A stretch of DNA of 64,000 nucleotides. Source: Viscum album (taxonomy: Eukaryota; Streptophyta; Magnoliopsida; Santalales; Viscaceae). The DNA is taken from assembly GCA_963277665.1 (NCBI GenBank), contig OY728147.1, positions 1,267,461,424 to 1,267,525,423 on the forward strand. Reading direction: 5' to 3'. The notes under the pieces are model-generated. The model was given only the letters and a program-made list of their open reading frames with translations. It was not told the DNA's origin and ran no database searches. Below, piece after piece: positions 47,085-59,068 of this stretch. Made by a program: the position numbers and the translations under genes. Positions within the stretch are counted from its first letter, which is position 1; each line of letters begins with the position of its first letter.

Positions 47085-47546
47085 AATTCTGGAAATACAC
47101 AATACCAATGGTTTACAAATGTTGGTATACTTTGAGAAAGAATTATACCAACGGTTCAATAAACCATTGGTAAAAAAACTATCCCAACGGTTACAAACCG
47201 TTGGTATAGTATTTTTTATTGAACATATGCCAACAGTTTCATTGAAACCATTAGGAAAAAAACTATACCAACGGTTGTAAACCATTGGTATAATATTAAA
47301 ATCATATAATTCCCAACAGTTCTAAACCTTTGGGTAAACCTATACCAATGGTTCAACAAGAACCGTTGGCAAATAAATACATAGAGTGGGCTATTCCAAC
47401 GGTTTAGTTCAAACTGTTGGTATAGATCTTTCCCCACGCCTTACTTCCCTACGGTTTGGACAACCATTGGTATAGAATATACCAACGGTTTTCTAGCCTA
47501 TACCAACGGTTTAGAACCATTGGTATATCATCCATTTTCAGTAGTG
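47085..47546. repeat. Right CACTA terminus with subterminal repeats
   Basis: About ten imperfect copies of ACCAACGGTT paired with inverted AACCGTTGGT, some fused into hairpins (for example at 47183-47206), ending in the inverted terminal repeat TTTTCAGTAGTG. The frames that stay open here are chance. Confidence 0.82.
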
Positions 47547-47549
47547 AAT

Positions 47550-48016
47550 AGCCTCATCTTAGCTGATTCTAGTTGATGTGGGGGACACATGGTTTCCATA
47601 ATGTCATTGAACTCCTTAATGTGAAGGTAGGGCATCTCGGACTCCATTCCATGGAATGTGGGAAGATGGTTTAGGACATGGGGTTTAAATATGTATTTGG
47701 TATCTCCTAGGGAGTTGTTTCTAATTCATAAGGGGTCATTGTTCCAGGAAGGTGTGAGGTAGTCATTCATGGTTTGATCGATTGCATTCCCCAAGTTTGG
47801 GGCTGCCTCATTTGGGTTTCAATTTTGGTTCCCACCTGGGTTTATGAGTTGGTTTCTTTGAATACCTTCCATTGAAATGGGATCAATTTTTGACTTGGGG
47901 GTGTTATGAAGATTAGGATCTAATGGAAAGAGTTATTTTGGTGTACTTGACTCCCCAACCCCAGGACTATCCACCCTAACTAGACAGTTTGATTGAGCAC
48001 GGGTGTAGGCGGACAT
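47550..48016 (-). pseudogene. gag: gag N-terminal part, family B
   Basis: Begins with ATG at 48016 (MSAYTRAQSNCLVRVD) and runs with two stops (about 47930 and 47820) through GNAIDQTMNDYLTPSW and HVLNHLPTFHGMES to EFNDIMETMCPPHQLESAK at the CACTA junction. The conserved gag block is cut between 47550 and 26544. The two halves fit when the 21-kb insertion and one AAT are taken out, which confirms the insertion point. Confidence 0.8.
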
Positions 48017-48116
48017 GCGCCAAAAGAAAAAAAACGAGAAAGAGAAAAGATAAGATAATTTGAATTAGAATATAAGAAATGGAGTAGAATAGAATGGTAA
48101 TTGATATGAATTACTT

Positions 48117-48141
48117 GGGTCCCCAACAACGGTTCCAAAAT
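48117..48141 (-). other. Primer-binding site of family B
   Basis: On the minus strand TTTTGGAACCGTTGTTGGGG directly follows the 5' LTR. It resembles the TGGCGCCGTTGCCGGGG site of Athila/Tat elements (tRNA-Asp type) with some changes. A short purine-rich leader (48020-48116) separates it from gag. Confidence 0.7.
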
Positions 48142-49875
48142 TTTATTCACGCTCAAATTTACCCAAGAGATGAAGGTAGAACAGTCCCTGTAGTTTATCT
48201 TGGGTTATCGAATCCTCAGAGACCTAAGAAGTAACCTACAGACACGTACATTATATGGATTGTTTTTGGATATGAAGTGGACAAATTGGTTTGATTTTAG
48301 ATGGGTTTAAGGTATCACTAATAAATTTAAGTTGATTCATATTAAGATAATGAGTTGATCCTTGGTTATCGCTTGGGGTGGATTGGATGAATTCTTTTTT
48401 TTAGGATTTCAATTTCTTATATTTGAGATGGGTTCATTTAAGAAGATAAAATAACATCATCATTTACTGGTTTAATACTCACACCATTTAATACTAATCA
48501 CCTATACACTTTAAGGATCAAAGTTTTGAGCACTTAAAGGTAAAGGTTCGTTTTAGCACTTGAAGTGTGTGGCCTTAAATTCAACAAGGACGATGAAGTT
48601 TAAGAATCATCAAATAAAAATCTCAATTAAAGAAGTAATTAGACATTAATGGGGCGATAAATAACATCCAATCCATCCCCTTACTACTCACTTGGATAAA
48701 CCCATAATTGGGTTAGCCCTCTATTGATGCTATGGTTTCAATGGAAGCGGGAAGTAGACTCATGAGGGAGGAATTGAAGAAGTAAAGAAAACAATAAAAA
48801 GAAAATGATCACTCCACCATTGTGTGAATAATTTCAAAAGGTTTGGTGTGAATAAATTCACACCTTGAGGAAACTATATAAAAGTGATATGGATAAGAAC
48901 ATAATAATAAGATAATAAGAACTTTTATTAAGAAACAAGGATTAATTAAAACAACTTACATGTGGAAGACAAACTTGAGACAACAAAATCGCAGCATAAC
49001 ATTACAATGAAAGAAAGCTCAAAAGATGATAAAATACTCCACCACAACTACCTTAAATAGGCATTTTTGGAGCCTTGGGTCAATCCTAAAACATTAAAAA
49101 GCATCCTACTTTATTATGGTAGTCATAGGGTGGTGGAAATCTTGTGGAACTTGGACTTTTCCACTCTTGACCCGAGGTGGCAGCCAACTTGCAACCACTG
49201 AACAGATGTGCCCATAAGACCTTCTATATGACCGAATTAGAGTAGGAAATAGAATAAGAAAATGGATCCCCTTATGTCTCCTAACCTCCTGTAAAATTTG
49301 GGCTTGTTTTTAGTTTTTGATTTCGAGATATGATTAAATTGGTAGGCTGTTTTTTGGGCCGCAGAATCTGGCCCAAAATTTTATCTCCAAATTGGGTCGC
49401 CTTAATAACCACCATGGAGGCCTAATTAGCACTGGTTACTGAATAATAATTTTGTTCCTATATATATATATATTATACCATCCCACTAAATTTGGAATTA
49501 ATTGGGCTTTTATGTTGGTCCCCACATTCTTATCAGTGGGATGGTGTCCAATCTGCCTTCTCCAGAATTTTTTGCATGAAATCCCATTTTGGTTGTCTTC
49601 CAATGTGAATCTTCCAACACTACACAAGTATGAATTTTTACCAATATAATTAGAAACATGAAAATTTAATATGAAGATAAAATAAAGATCATTGGGTACT
49701 TTAAATGTTGTTAAAAAATGTACCAGATAATAGTGCATTTTAAGAAGGAATTACAATCATAATGTGAAATGATGTTCAAAGTGTAAAATGTACTAAAATG
49801 GTGTTTATGAATAATAAATCACATAAATATTATATATATTAACAATAAATATTATCCTCATTTAGTGGATAATCA
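48142..49875 (-). repeat. 5' LTR of family B
   Basis: About 1734 bases, the partner of 17861-19572. On the minus strand it starts TGATTATCCACT. A TATA-like TATTTAAGG lies at about 49050-49060. The LTRs differ at many single positions, so this insertion is older than the copia. Confidence 0.87.
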
Positions 49876-49880
49876 AAGTC

Positions 49881-51496
49881 AGAGGTACTCCGGCACATCG
49901 TGGGCATCTATTTTTGACTTCTATCCACTTTTTGATCTCACTATGAGGGGTGTATTATTTTGTTGTTTATTTTCATTCAATTTTTTTGGATTACTTCTTC
50001 TATTTCACTCATTCTCCTTGGTATTTTTGTGCTTTTAAAAATCCTATTCTCTTCATTAGTGTCGCACTTGGGGGACCACATGCAATATTAATTGTGGAGG
50101 AGAGTCTCTTGACTGCACTAGTATTTTCACTTAAACTAATCAAGGAGAGATCATTAAGTGAATGAAATATTTTAAAATTTGGAAAAGTTTTGATTAATTA
50201 TAATTATAAATAATAAATACATAGATTTTAATTTTAAAAGTTACATGCTTATTTTAATTTTAAATTATTTTAAAATAATTACTTTTATAGTTTGATTTTC
50301 GATTTAAATTCTTGGACATTTTCATTTATTAGACTGATCATTTATATTCATTTCATGACCTTATTGACACATTTTTCATCCTCATTCCCAAGAGGTATTA
50401 AAATACATTTGTCATTTTTTCATTATACCCTCTTTATAGAGATATTCTTGGGATATACTTAACTACTAGAACTTTCAAGTCTTTCTTTTAAAAACATAAA
50501 GATTTTAAATCACATTAAAAAGACAGAGGTATTTGATTGAAATTTCAGCCCCTTTTGACTTTGAGACCCAACCTACATCTTATATTTATAAAACCCATAG
50601 AAACCACAAACTTCCTTAATATGAAACCACACTAAAAGCCTATTTATCCTTCCTACCCTAATAATTTAATAATATTCCATGATTATTTATTTGAGCTTTA
50701 AAGAGGGAGTTTGGAGATTCATGGTATATTTTGGTGAGTGACCATGAAATTAACTATGGGGGAGAGTATATCTTTTTCATTTGGGAAAAAGGGTTCCAAA
50801 ACCACCATTCATTATATTCCTAAGTGTCCCCTCTATTTAAAAAAATAAAATAAGACCAAATTCATTCATTAAACTCATAGATGGTTTATGAATCTATGTT
50901 GGCAAGGGAAGAGAATTGTGATGGTGACCTTCAATAGATCTAGATAGGATGAATTTTCATTGAGCTTTATCATTTAATATCATGATTTATTATTTAATAA
51001 TTCATTCTCCTTTTTCAAGCCTATGATATTATTTTCACATCATTACCTACCCACCCTTAACCTTAGAATCATCAGAACCTTATTGAAAAACCTCATGTTT
51101 TTTGTGATTTAATTTCTTAGTGGAGAATTAGATTACTTGTAAGATTATGGATAGAGTGAATATACTTAATATTGAGCATAAATATGATTAAATGATCTTG
51201 AGTTATGATTCTATTATTTTTTATAGCGAGGTAATTCATCAAGTGACATGTATATTTCTGAAAAGTTGAAAAAAGTAACTAAAAGTGGATGAAATTATTT
51301 GATTAAATTATATATGAGGAATTATTAGAATATATTTGAAATAAAAATTTGTTTTGTGCCTTTTAAAATACTCGATTATGAATATAATATTCATAAGTGT
51401 AATTAATTTAATTCTTTCATTTTTAGAGTATGGATTCTTTTAATTAGATGTTGAGATATTTATTGAGGGGAAAAAATGTCTAATTGTGGTGGAGTT
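49881..51496 (+). other. 3' noncoding part of the older + strand element
   Basis: Continues 17855 if the family B insertion is removed. It has GGGGGACCACATGCAAT and TAATTGTGGAGGAGAG at about 50070-50105, and TAATTGTGGTGGAGTT (51481-51496) just before the first LTR-like unit, which reads as a polypurine tract. Otherwise it is AT-rich with no recognised coding sequence; the frame at 49950-50165 is not credible. Confidence 0.45.
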
Positions 51497-52897
51497 TGAT
51501 GTGATCGATTTGTGTATACTAAATTCATGCATTTTATTGATTATATAAACATATTTTCATTGGATATACATTTTTTATGGATCAATGCTTTATTTCAGTG
51601 TTCATGGTGATTTTCAAGAGTTTCCATTCAAATGAAAAAATCATTGATGACCAGAAAAAAATTAAAATATACATGATGTCTACTTTATAAACACATGCTA
51701 TGTACCTTTCTCAGGCATGGATCAACCATCTTGAGTACACACCCATGTTTCCGACTAGAACCAACACTCCATGTACTTTATGCTACCCGCCATGTATGCC
51801 CTTATAGAAGTAGTTTGTGGATGATAGAGAATATACACGCCATGTATGGCGGTGCTACACACCATGTACTTCCACAAACCGACTGCTGACACTTCAAATT
51901 CAATGAGTGGTATGGTTGAGCACCTATTGGTGGAGAAAAAAAATCAAACAACAGTTAAACCAAGTATATGCCGTATACTTTTGAGTACATGTTGTGTACT
52001 TAATTTTTCTATAAATAAGAGGCAACCCTCTAGATTTTGTGTTTGACATTTGAGGGGGAGGTATTTTTTCTCTATTGTTTGATCTTCCCTCGAATAAAAA
52101 AAAGGATATTTTTCTCTATTTTATCCATATTTTAGTGTAATTAATCCCTTTATCCTTCCTTTTCTCATGTCCATTGTAGGGGTTGAGTTTCTACTCAACC
52201 CACACACCGTGACCATGGTAATAAGAGGATGGTTTTCTAGTTTTGGAGTTGTAATAAGATTATGGGTGTGTTTTAATAGAAATTATGGTGTGTTTACTTT
52301 TATTATGATCTTTGTTTTATAATTCCTTTATTGAATTAATTTCAAATTCACTATTTGTGTCATATAGGACCAAGAATAACACCAATGATAAGAACTAAAG
52401 GAGTTTCAATAGTCGAATCTAGGAACATTGGGTGGGCCTGTTGCTACTGTTTTAGGGGTAATGATCTTAAAACGCGTTTTAAGTAATTAATCTCCAAACC
52501 AAGGGGTTGAACTTTTAAATACGTATTTTTCTATTATCAGATTAAGAAATAACAATATAATTCAATCTCTATGGTAAAAAATTGTCATCAATTATTTTAA
52601 TACTAAGAGATAGTTTTTTTAAATTAACCCTAATCAAGTTCCAACCCTGATACATTTGTTTTCCCTGGCTGTTACTTCCCCTTTGTTTTGGATATTTTTT
52701 TTAAATCATTTCATGTTTTATATCCCTTATCCTTAATTCATTTGTCTAGATAATCTTTCCAAACTCACCGACTTGCATCTACCCTTTTCTTTTTCGGTTA
52801 TTCCCTATAGATCAACCCCAACTGACACTAGCTACCCAGTTAGTCATATTATAAGGTAATGTAATTTCCTAAACCTCACGACAGACATAATAAAGTT
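51497..52897 (+). repeat. Tandem LTR-like unit 1
   Basis: 1401 bases starting TGATGTGATCGATTTG after a polypurine-like tract. TATA box TATAAATA (52010-52017) followed by GAGGCAACCCTC. Rich in ACACCATGTAC-type motifs at 51680-51870. The 3' part has an AGTTAGTCATATTATAAGG segment common to all units. The end reads CATAATAAAGTT and leads straight into unit 2. Confidence 0.8.
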
Positions 52898-54299
52898 TGA
52901 TGTGTCTTATTTTTGTATACTAAATTCATGAATTTTATTTATTGGAAAAACATTTTATCACTAGATATACACTGTTTTATGGATCAAATGATTTATTTCG
53001 GTGTTCATGGTTATTTTTCTAGATTTTCTAGTCAAATTAAAAAATTAGGGATAACTAGAACAAAAATTAAAATATACATGACATGTACTTTATAAACACA
53101 TGTCGTGTACCTTATCCAAGTATAGCTTGTCCAGCCTAAGTACATTCCCATGTTTCTGACCAGAACCAACACACCATTTACTTAATGATACACACTTGTA
53201 CACCCTTCCAGAAGTGGTTGGTGGCTAATAGATAGTATACACGCCATGTACGATGGAACTACATGACATGTACTTCCATAAATTGACTATTGATGCTTCA
53301 AATTCAATGGCAACATATAATTCCACCTACTGGTAGAGGAAAATAAAATAAAATAGTGGTTGAACCAAGTACACACCATTCACTTTTGAGTTCATGACTT
53401 GTACTTTATTTTTCTATAAATAAGAGGCATCCCTCTAGATTTTGTGTTGGAAATTTGATGGGGAGGTGATTCCACTCTGCCATTTGATATTCCCTTGAAT
53501 CCAAAAAGGATTTTTCTTCTATTTTATCCCTGTTTTAGAGTAATTCATCCATTTACCCTTCCTCCTCTTGTATCCATAGTAGGGGTTGAATTTTTGATCA
53601 ACCTGCACACCATGACCATGGTCATAAGAGGATGATTTTCTAGTGTTGGGATTGTAATAAGATTATGGGTGTATTTTAATAGAAATTATGGTGTGTTTAC
53701 TTTTATTATTATCTTTGTTTTATGATTCCTTTAATGAATTAATTACACATTCGCTATTTGTGTCATATCAAACCAAGAATGAAACCAACTGTGAGAACTA
53801 CAGACATTTTAACAGGTGAATCTATGACCATTGGGTGATCTTGTTGCCACTATTTTAGGGGTAATGATCTTAAAATGCATTTTAAGTAAAAAATATCCAA
53901 ACCATGGGGTTGACCTTTTAAATGCACAATTTTCTGTTATCGGACCAAGAAATAACAATATAATTGAAACCCTATGGTAAAAAATTATCATTAATGATTT
54001 TAATACTAATGAATATTTTTTTACAATTAACCCTAATCAAATTGAAACCTTGACACATTTTTTCCCTAGTTGTTCTTTCTCCACTATTTCGACTGATTTT
54101 CACAAATTGTTTCACATTTTTCATCCCTTATAGTTCATTAATTTGTATGGATAATTGATTAAAACTCAGCAACTTGTATTTTTCCTTTTATTTTTTTGGT
54201 TCTTCCTTATGGATCAAACCTTACTTCCACTAACTACCCCATTAGTCAGATTAGAAGGGATCACAATTTTCTGTACCTCATGATGGGTGCAGTCAAGTT
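52898..54299 (+). repeat. Tandem LTR-like unit 2
   Basis: 1402 bases, matching unit 1 along its length. TATA at 53415-53422. It ends ...GTGCAGTCA then AGTT before unit 3, so the LTR itself probably ends in CA at 54295. The minus-strand frame at 53809-53991 is chance. Confidence 0.8.
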
Positions 54300-57189
54300 T
54301 GATACGCTTGATTTGTGTATACTAAATTCATGAATTTTATTGATTAGAAAAACATGTTTTAACTATAAATACATTTTTTATGGATTAAATTCTTTATTTC
54401 TATGTTCATGGTGATTTTTTATGAGTTTCCAATCAAATTCACAAATCATGGATGATCAGAACAAAAATTAAAATATACATGGTGTGTACTTTATAAACGC
54501 ACACTGTGTACCTTACACAAGCATGGATCAGCTAGCTCGAGTAAACACCCATGTTGTTGACTAGAATAAACATGTAATGTACTTAATGCTACATGCCATG
54601 TATACCCTTCCAAAAGTAGTTGGTGGATGATAGAGAGTATACACACCATGTACGACGGTTCTACATGTTGTGTACTTCCACCAACCGACCACCAATGCTT
54701 CAAATTCAATGGGAAGCATGACTGGATAAATACTAGAATAGAAAACAAATAAAACAATAGTTTACCCAAGTACACACTGTGTACTTAATTTTTCTATAAA
54801 TAAGAGACAACCCTCTGATCGCACCACGATCCACTGTTTCATTTTCACCCTTACACCACTGTGCTAAACTTGTTTTATATTAAAAATTATAAAAATAATA
54901 AAAAATTTAATTCCATGTTTGAATCATTTATTTTGTGTTTATCAATGTTAAAAAGGTAAATGTTACTTTTTTTGATGATTCCATTACAGGAGGAGGTGAT
55001 TTGGAGGGCCCATGATGATGTCAAAGAAAAATGGGCCAAACTGTGCAAGATCCATGCACACCAGTGGACTCATCCGCACACTTCTCATAAAACGTGCATC
55101 CAAATGGGATGAAATTTTGTGGGATGGTCCAAAATTAAGTGGGATAAATTTAATATGAAGGAACCCAAGACTCATTCGGCCATAAGGTGGCCCAACCAAC
55201 CTGATCTTTACAGCACACCGAATCTGCACGAAGTCAAAAGTGGTGTGCTGTGATCAGCCCATATCTCGGGATCTAGGTGTCCAAATTATACCAAAAATTT
55301 AAGTAGAGACATCAAAGAGGTAGTTATAAAACTTTTTTATTTTATCAAAAGTTAGATAAGGCTGTCTGGAGGTTGAAACCCATGTGACAAGTGGTTTTAA
55401 GAAATCTGTGTGCTCAAAACCATATTCCCATTTTCCTATAAAATGGCACCTTAGGATCCCCATTTGTTAGTTCGAACCAGAAGTGAATATTTGAAATTTT
55501 GAAGTCCTAGAGGAGTCTCCTCCTCATCCTTGAATTTCTGGAGGCCCCTATCCTCATAGTAGGATCAAGAATGAAGAAGGAGTTCCACCTGAGCTTCCTC
55601 CTCCTCCCGATGTCGAGCTAAACAGTGGGCGTTCATTGTGAGGGAGATACACACATGTCAAGAGAGTTACAATTCTTATTTTAACCAATAGTTTGAAGTA
55701 ATTTGGGTGTGAAAACATTTATTTCCATGTATCTTACATAATTCCATATTTTAATTCTTGTTTTGATTCATGTGATTGAGATACTCTTAATTTCTAACCG
55801 ATCGGTGTGAGGTTTTGAGTGCGTGACTTGTGTTGTTCCGATTGAACAATAAAAGAATACTTTTCTTACCCACTTAATTGAGATTTAAATATTATTTTGA
55901 AGCTTTTATTCATTCATAAGTTCTGGACCTTTACAATATGATTGTTATGTCAAAGTTTGGTTCTTCAAGCAATGAAATAATGGCTTATGAATTAATCAGG
56001 ATTCCAATTAATTTCATCCAAAGAATTACTCCAAACCTAAAAGAATATCTAAGAACAATGAACTTGAAATGTGTGTAGTGAAATCAAAATGAACCCTTTT
56101 TCTAATAATTCTTAAATCAACACCTTTATTCTATCAACTATTAAATTCTTTAAGTTAAGTTATTTCCTTAAAATTGTTTTCAAAATCACCCTCTATTTTA
56201 GTACTTCTTATTAAAAACACACACTATAAATCCACAAATGCTCCTTGAGAAAAGACCTAGGGTATTACCTATACTATAAATAAACCTTAAAAATATAATC
56301 AATTTTACGTGTCATGACAATGTGGTCACCCTCCAAATTTTGCATTGGACATTTGAGGGGGTGGTGTTTTCGCTCTGCTATTTGATCTTCCCTCGAATCC
56401 AAATAGGATATTTTCTTCTATTTTATCCCTATTTTAGGGTAATTATTCCTTTTATCCTTCATACTCTTTTATCCATGGTAGTGGTTGAGTTTCTTCTAAA
56501 CCCGCACACTGTGACCATGGTCATTATAGTATGATTTTATAGTGTCAGGGTTATAAGATTATGGGTGTATTGTAATATCAATTATGGTGTGTTTTATTTT
56601 ATTGTGATCTTTTTTTTATAATTAATTTAATGAATAAATTACACATTCATTTTTGGTGTTGTATCATACCAAAAATGATATCATAATAGATTAGTAAAGG
56701 AGTTTGAACAGGCGAATCCATGACCATTGTGTGAGCATGTTGCCATGTTTTAAGGGTAATGATCTTAAAACATGTTTTAAGTAATTAATATCCAAACTAA
56801 GGGGCTTACCTGTTACATATGTAATTTTCTGTTATCATACCAAGAAAAAAAATATAATTGAATCCCTATGGTAAACAATTTTCATTAATTATTTTAATAC
56901 TAATAAATAGTTTTTGCAATTAACCCTAATCAAGTTGTAGCTATGAAATGTTTGTTTTCCTTGGTTGTTCTTTCCCCTCTATTTCAACTAATTTTCACAA
57001 ATTTATTCATGTTTTTCATCCCTTATCATTCATTAATTTGTCTATATAATTGATCTAAACTCAAAAAATTTTGTCTTCCCTTTTATTTTTTAGTTCTTCC
57101 CTTTGGATCAACCTCGACTACCACTAGCTACCAAGTTAGTCAGATTAGAAAGGAACACAATTTTCTGCACCTCATGACAAGCACAATCA
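54300..57189 (+). repeat. Tandem LTR-like unit 3, split by a solo LTR
   Basis: Starts TGATACGCTTGATTTG. TATA at 54795-54802. Interrupted at 54816 by a 1513-base insertion, resuming at 56334 with ATTTTGCATTGGACATTTG and ending ...GCACAATCA at 57189. Without the insert and its duplicated 5 bases it is about 1372 bases. Family A sequence begins a few bases later on the minus strand. Confidence 0.78.
54816..56328. mobile_element. Solo LTR with target duplication
   Basis: 1513 bases starting TGATCGCACC and ending ATGTGGTCA, flanked by CCCTC at 54811-54815 and 56329-56333. A TATA box (TATAAAA, 55437-55443) and a GAGAAAAGACCTAGGGTA tail (about 56251) resemble Athila LTRs. There is no internal sequence and no second LTR, so it is read as the product of LTR-LTR recombination. 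It is not obviously related to families A or B. Confidence 0.75.
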
Positions 57190-57194
57190 GTTGT

Positions 57195-59068
57195 TTATAA
57201 GGTCTTATAATTTTAATCTATAAATTGAGTGTGCCCATAAATTTTTTGGGATAACACATATAACATGACTTTTTTTGAAGTATCACACAACACTTCAAAA
57301 GGGGTGTTCCAATAGGGTGGAAAAATTATAAGGTTTTTAGTCAAACTCTCTTTAATTTTATCAAAATATTCCCTAAATGAATCATTAAACACAAAATTAG
57401 TTTTATTTTTACTAAAGTTAGTTAATGGTAAATCATTTTTACTAAAATATTTAATAAGCATTCTATAATATCCAACATGGCCTAAAAATGATCTAATGTG
57501 TCTAACAGTGGTCAGGAAATGTAATATGGAAAAGCTGTCAACCTTGGCCTTATCAACTTCAATTCTATCCTTCAAAATTATGTCACCCAAAACATTTATT
57601 TTTCCACCATTAAATGACATTTTTCAAAGTTTAAAACTAATTTTTTCAATGAATTTATTTAAATATTTTTCCAAATATCCAAGAATTTTTTTAAATCATG
57701 TTCCATAAAAAGTAAAACCATCAATAAATGACTCTAGGAATCTCTCAATCAGGTCTAAAAAATACTTATCATAAAACATTGAAAGGTATTCTGGGCATTG
57801 AATAATCTAAATGGTATCCTTTAATAATAATATATACTACATATATACATGAATATTGTTTTATCATGGTCTTGTTGGGCTATGGGAACCTAAAAATACC
57901 CAAATAATTTATCAAGAAAATAGTAATGAAATTTCCTAGAGAGCCTCTCTAACATATAGTATAAAAAGGGATAGGAAAATAGTCTTTTCTTATTGCATGG
58001 TTCAATCTCCTATAATCAATGAAAACTCTAAAACTCTGAATCATAGTGGACACAAACTCATTATTCTCATTTTATAGAATAATGAATCCAGTATTTTGGG
58101 GAGAAATCTAAATTTGAATCACCCATCAAGAGTCTAGAATGTTGTATATGAGTCATACTTTTAAAATTATATCAACTTCTTTATTCACAACTTCAATTAA
58201 AGTTGGGTTGAGCCTCCTTTGGGTCTATCTCAATGGTTTAGACTCACTTTCTAGTAGAAATTGGTGAATAAAATTTGTGGAACTAATGTAAGGGATGTCT
58301 TTCAATAACTATCCTATGTCATTATAATTTTAATTCAGAATATTTAGAAGTTATTTATATTTATTGGGTGACAAGCTATTTGAAATTATCACTGTCAGTT
58401 TTTCATTTTCTTTTAGAAAAGAATATTTAAGATTAGCGAGTAATGGTTTCAATTCTAGTTCAAGAGGTTGTTCTAAATATGTCCTCTGCTTAATATTTTT
58501 CATGTTTACAATAAGAACATGTAAAGAAACAATTTTAGTTATAGTTTTTATCTAATCATCAGAAACAATTTTAGTTATAGTTTTTATCTAATCATCAAAA
58601 TATTCCTCACCCATTTCTCCAAAACTTTTTTCACACAAAATATATTCCATATTAACTTCATTTTCAAAAAATTATTCATCAGAGAAATCAAGTGATTATA
58701 TAGATTCTCTTAATTTAATAATTTCATAAAAAATTCAATCAATTCCCTATAAAAACAAGGAATTTAAGAATGATTTATCATAAAAATATATTTTTCATCA
58801 TGGTGTTATTTTATTGAATAAAATTTTAAAGTTCACTGTTTTTTACCCAAAGGCCATTTAAAGTGTTCCATAATTAACATTTATTATGGTTTTGACAGTT
58901 TAAAGAAATTTACTACCTAAAATTATAGAGGAATGATATTTAAATCTTTCTTATTCCATGTTTAGGATGTAAAAAATAGCAGGGAATAATAGTTATTTCA
59001 CTCTTACCAAGACATCCTCTAGAAATTCAACTGATTAAGTGAAAGGTGCTGTCATGGGCGCTTTCAAA
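57195..59068 (-). pseudogene. pol: Protease-RT fragment, family A copy 2
   Basis: Starts right after the LTR and primer-site remnant with protease C-terminal sequence (VEFLEDVLVRVK, SSIILGSKFL, INVNYGTL), so leader, gag and the protease active site are missing. Then a linker (LELELKPLLANLKYSFL), RT fingers (LRRLNPTLIEVVNKEVD-type, IDYRRLNHAIRKDYFPIPF) and, in the open piece 57620-57213, the RT thumb and RNase H start (VRHIRSFLGHVGYYRMLI, PFEVLCDTSKKVMLYVL). It is cut at about 57195 by the tandem LTR-like units. Many stops and frame changes. Confidence 0.78.

Larger units (their letters stand above)
26548..47546. mobile_element. CACTA (En/Spm-type) transposon, transposase not found
   Basis: The ends read CACTACTAGAAAT (26548) and, inverted, CACTACTGAAAAT (47546). 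Three-base target duplications AAT flank it at 26545-26547 and 47547-47549. Both ends carry arrays of CCAACGGTT-type subterminal repeats, as CACTA elements do. Removing the copia and its duplicated 5 bases leaves about 8.8 kb. Inside are an unassigned left part, a C-rich minisatellite, a satellite array and a short right part. No transposase domain or DDE/DDD motif was recognised in any frame, so it is probably non-autonomous. Confidence 0.88.
17861..49875 (-). mobile_element. Athila-like Ty3/gypsy element, family B (hosts CACTA and copia)
   Basis: LTRs at 17861-19572 and 48142-49875 bound an internal region on the minus strand in the order primer site, gag, protease, RT-RNase H, integrase, 3' noncoding, polypurine tract. 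Target duplications AAGTC flank it at 17856-17860 and 49876-49880. The left LTR begins TGATTAATTC and the right LTR ends ...AATCA on the + strand, consistent with TG...CA. With the 21-kb CACTA insertion and its duplicated 3 bases removed, the element is about 11.0 kb, a normal Athila length. Coding parts have single stops and a few frameshifts. Confidence 0.9.
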
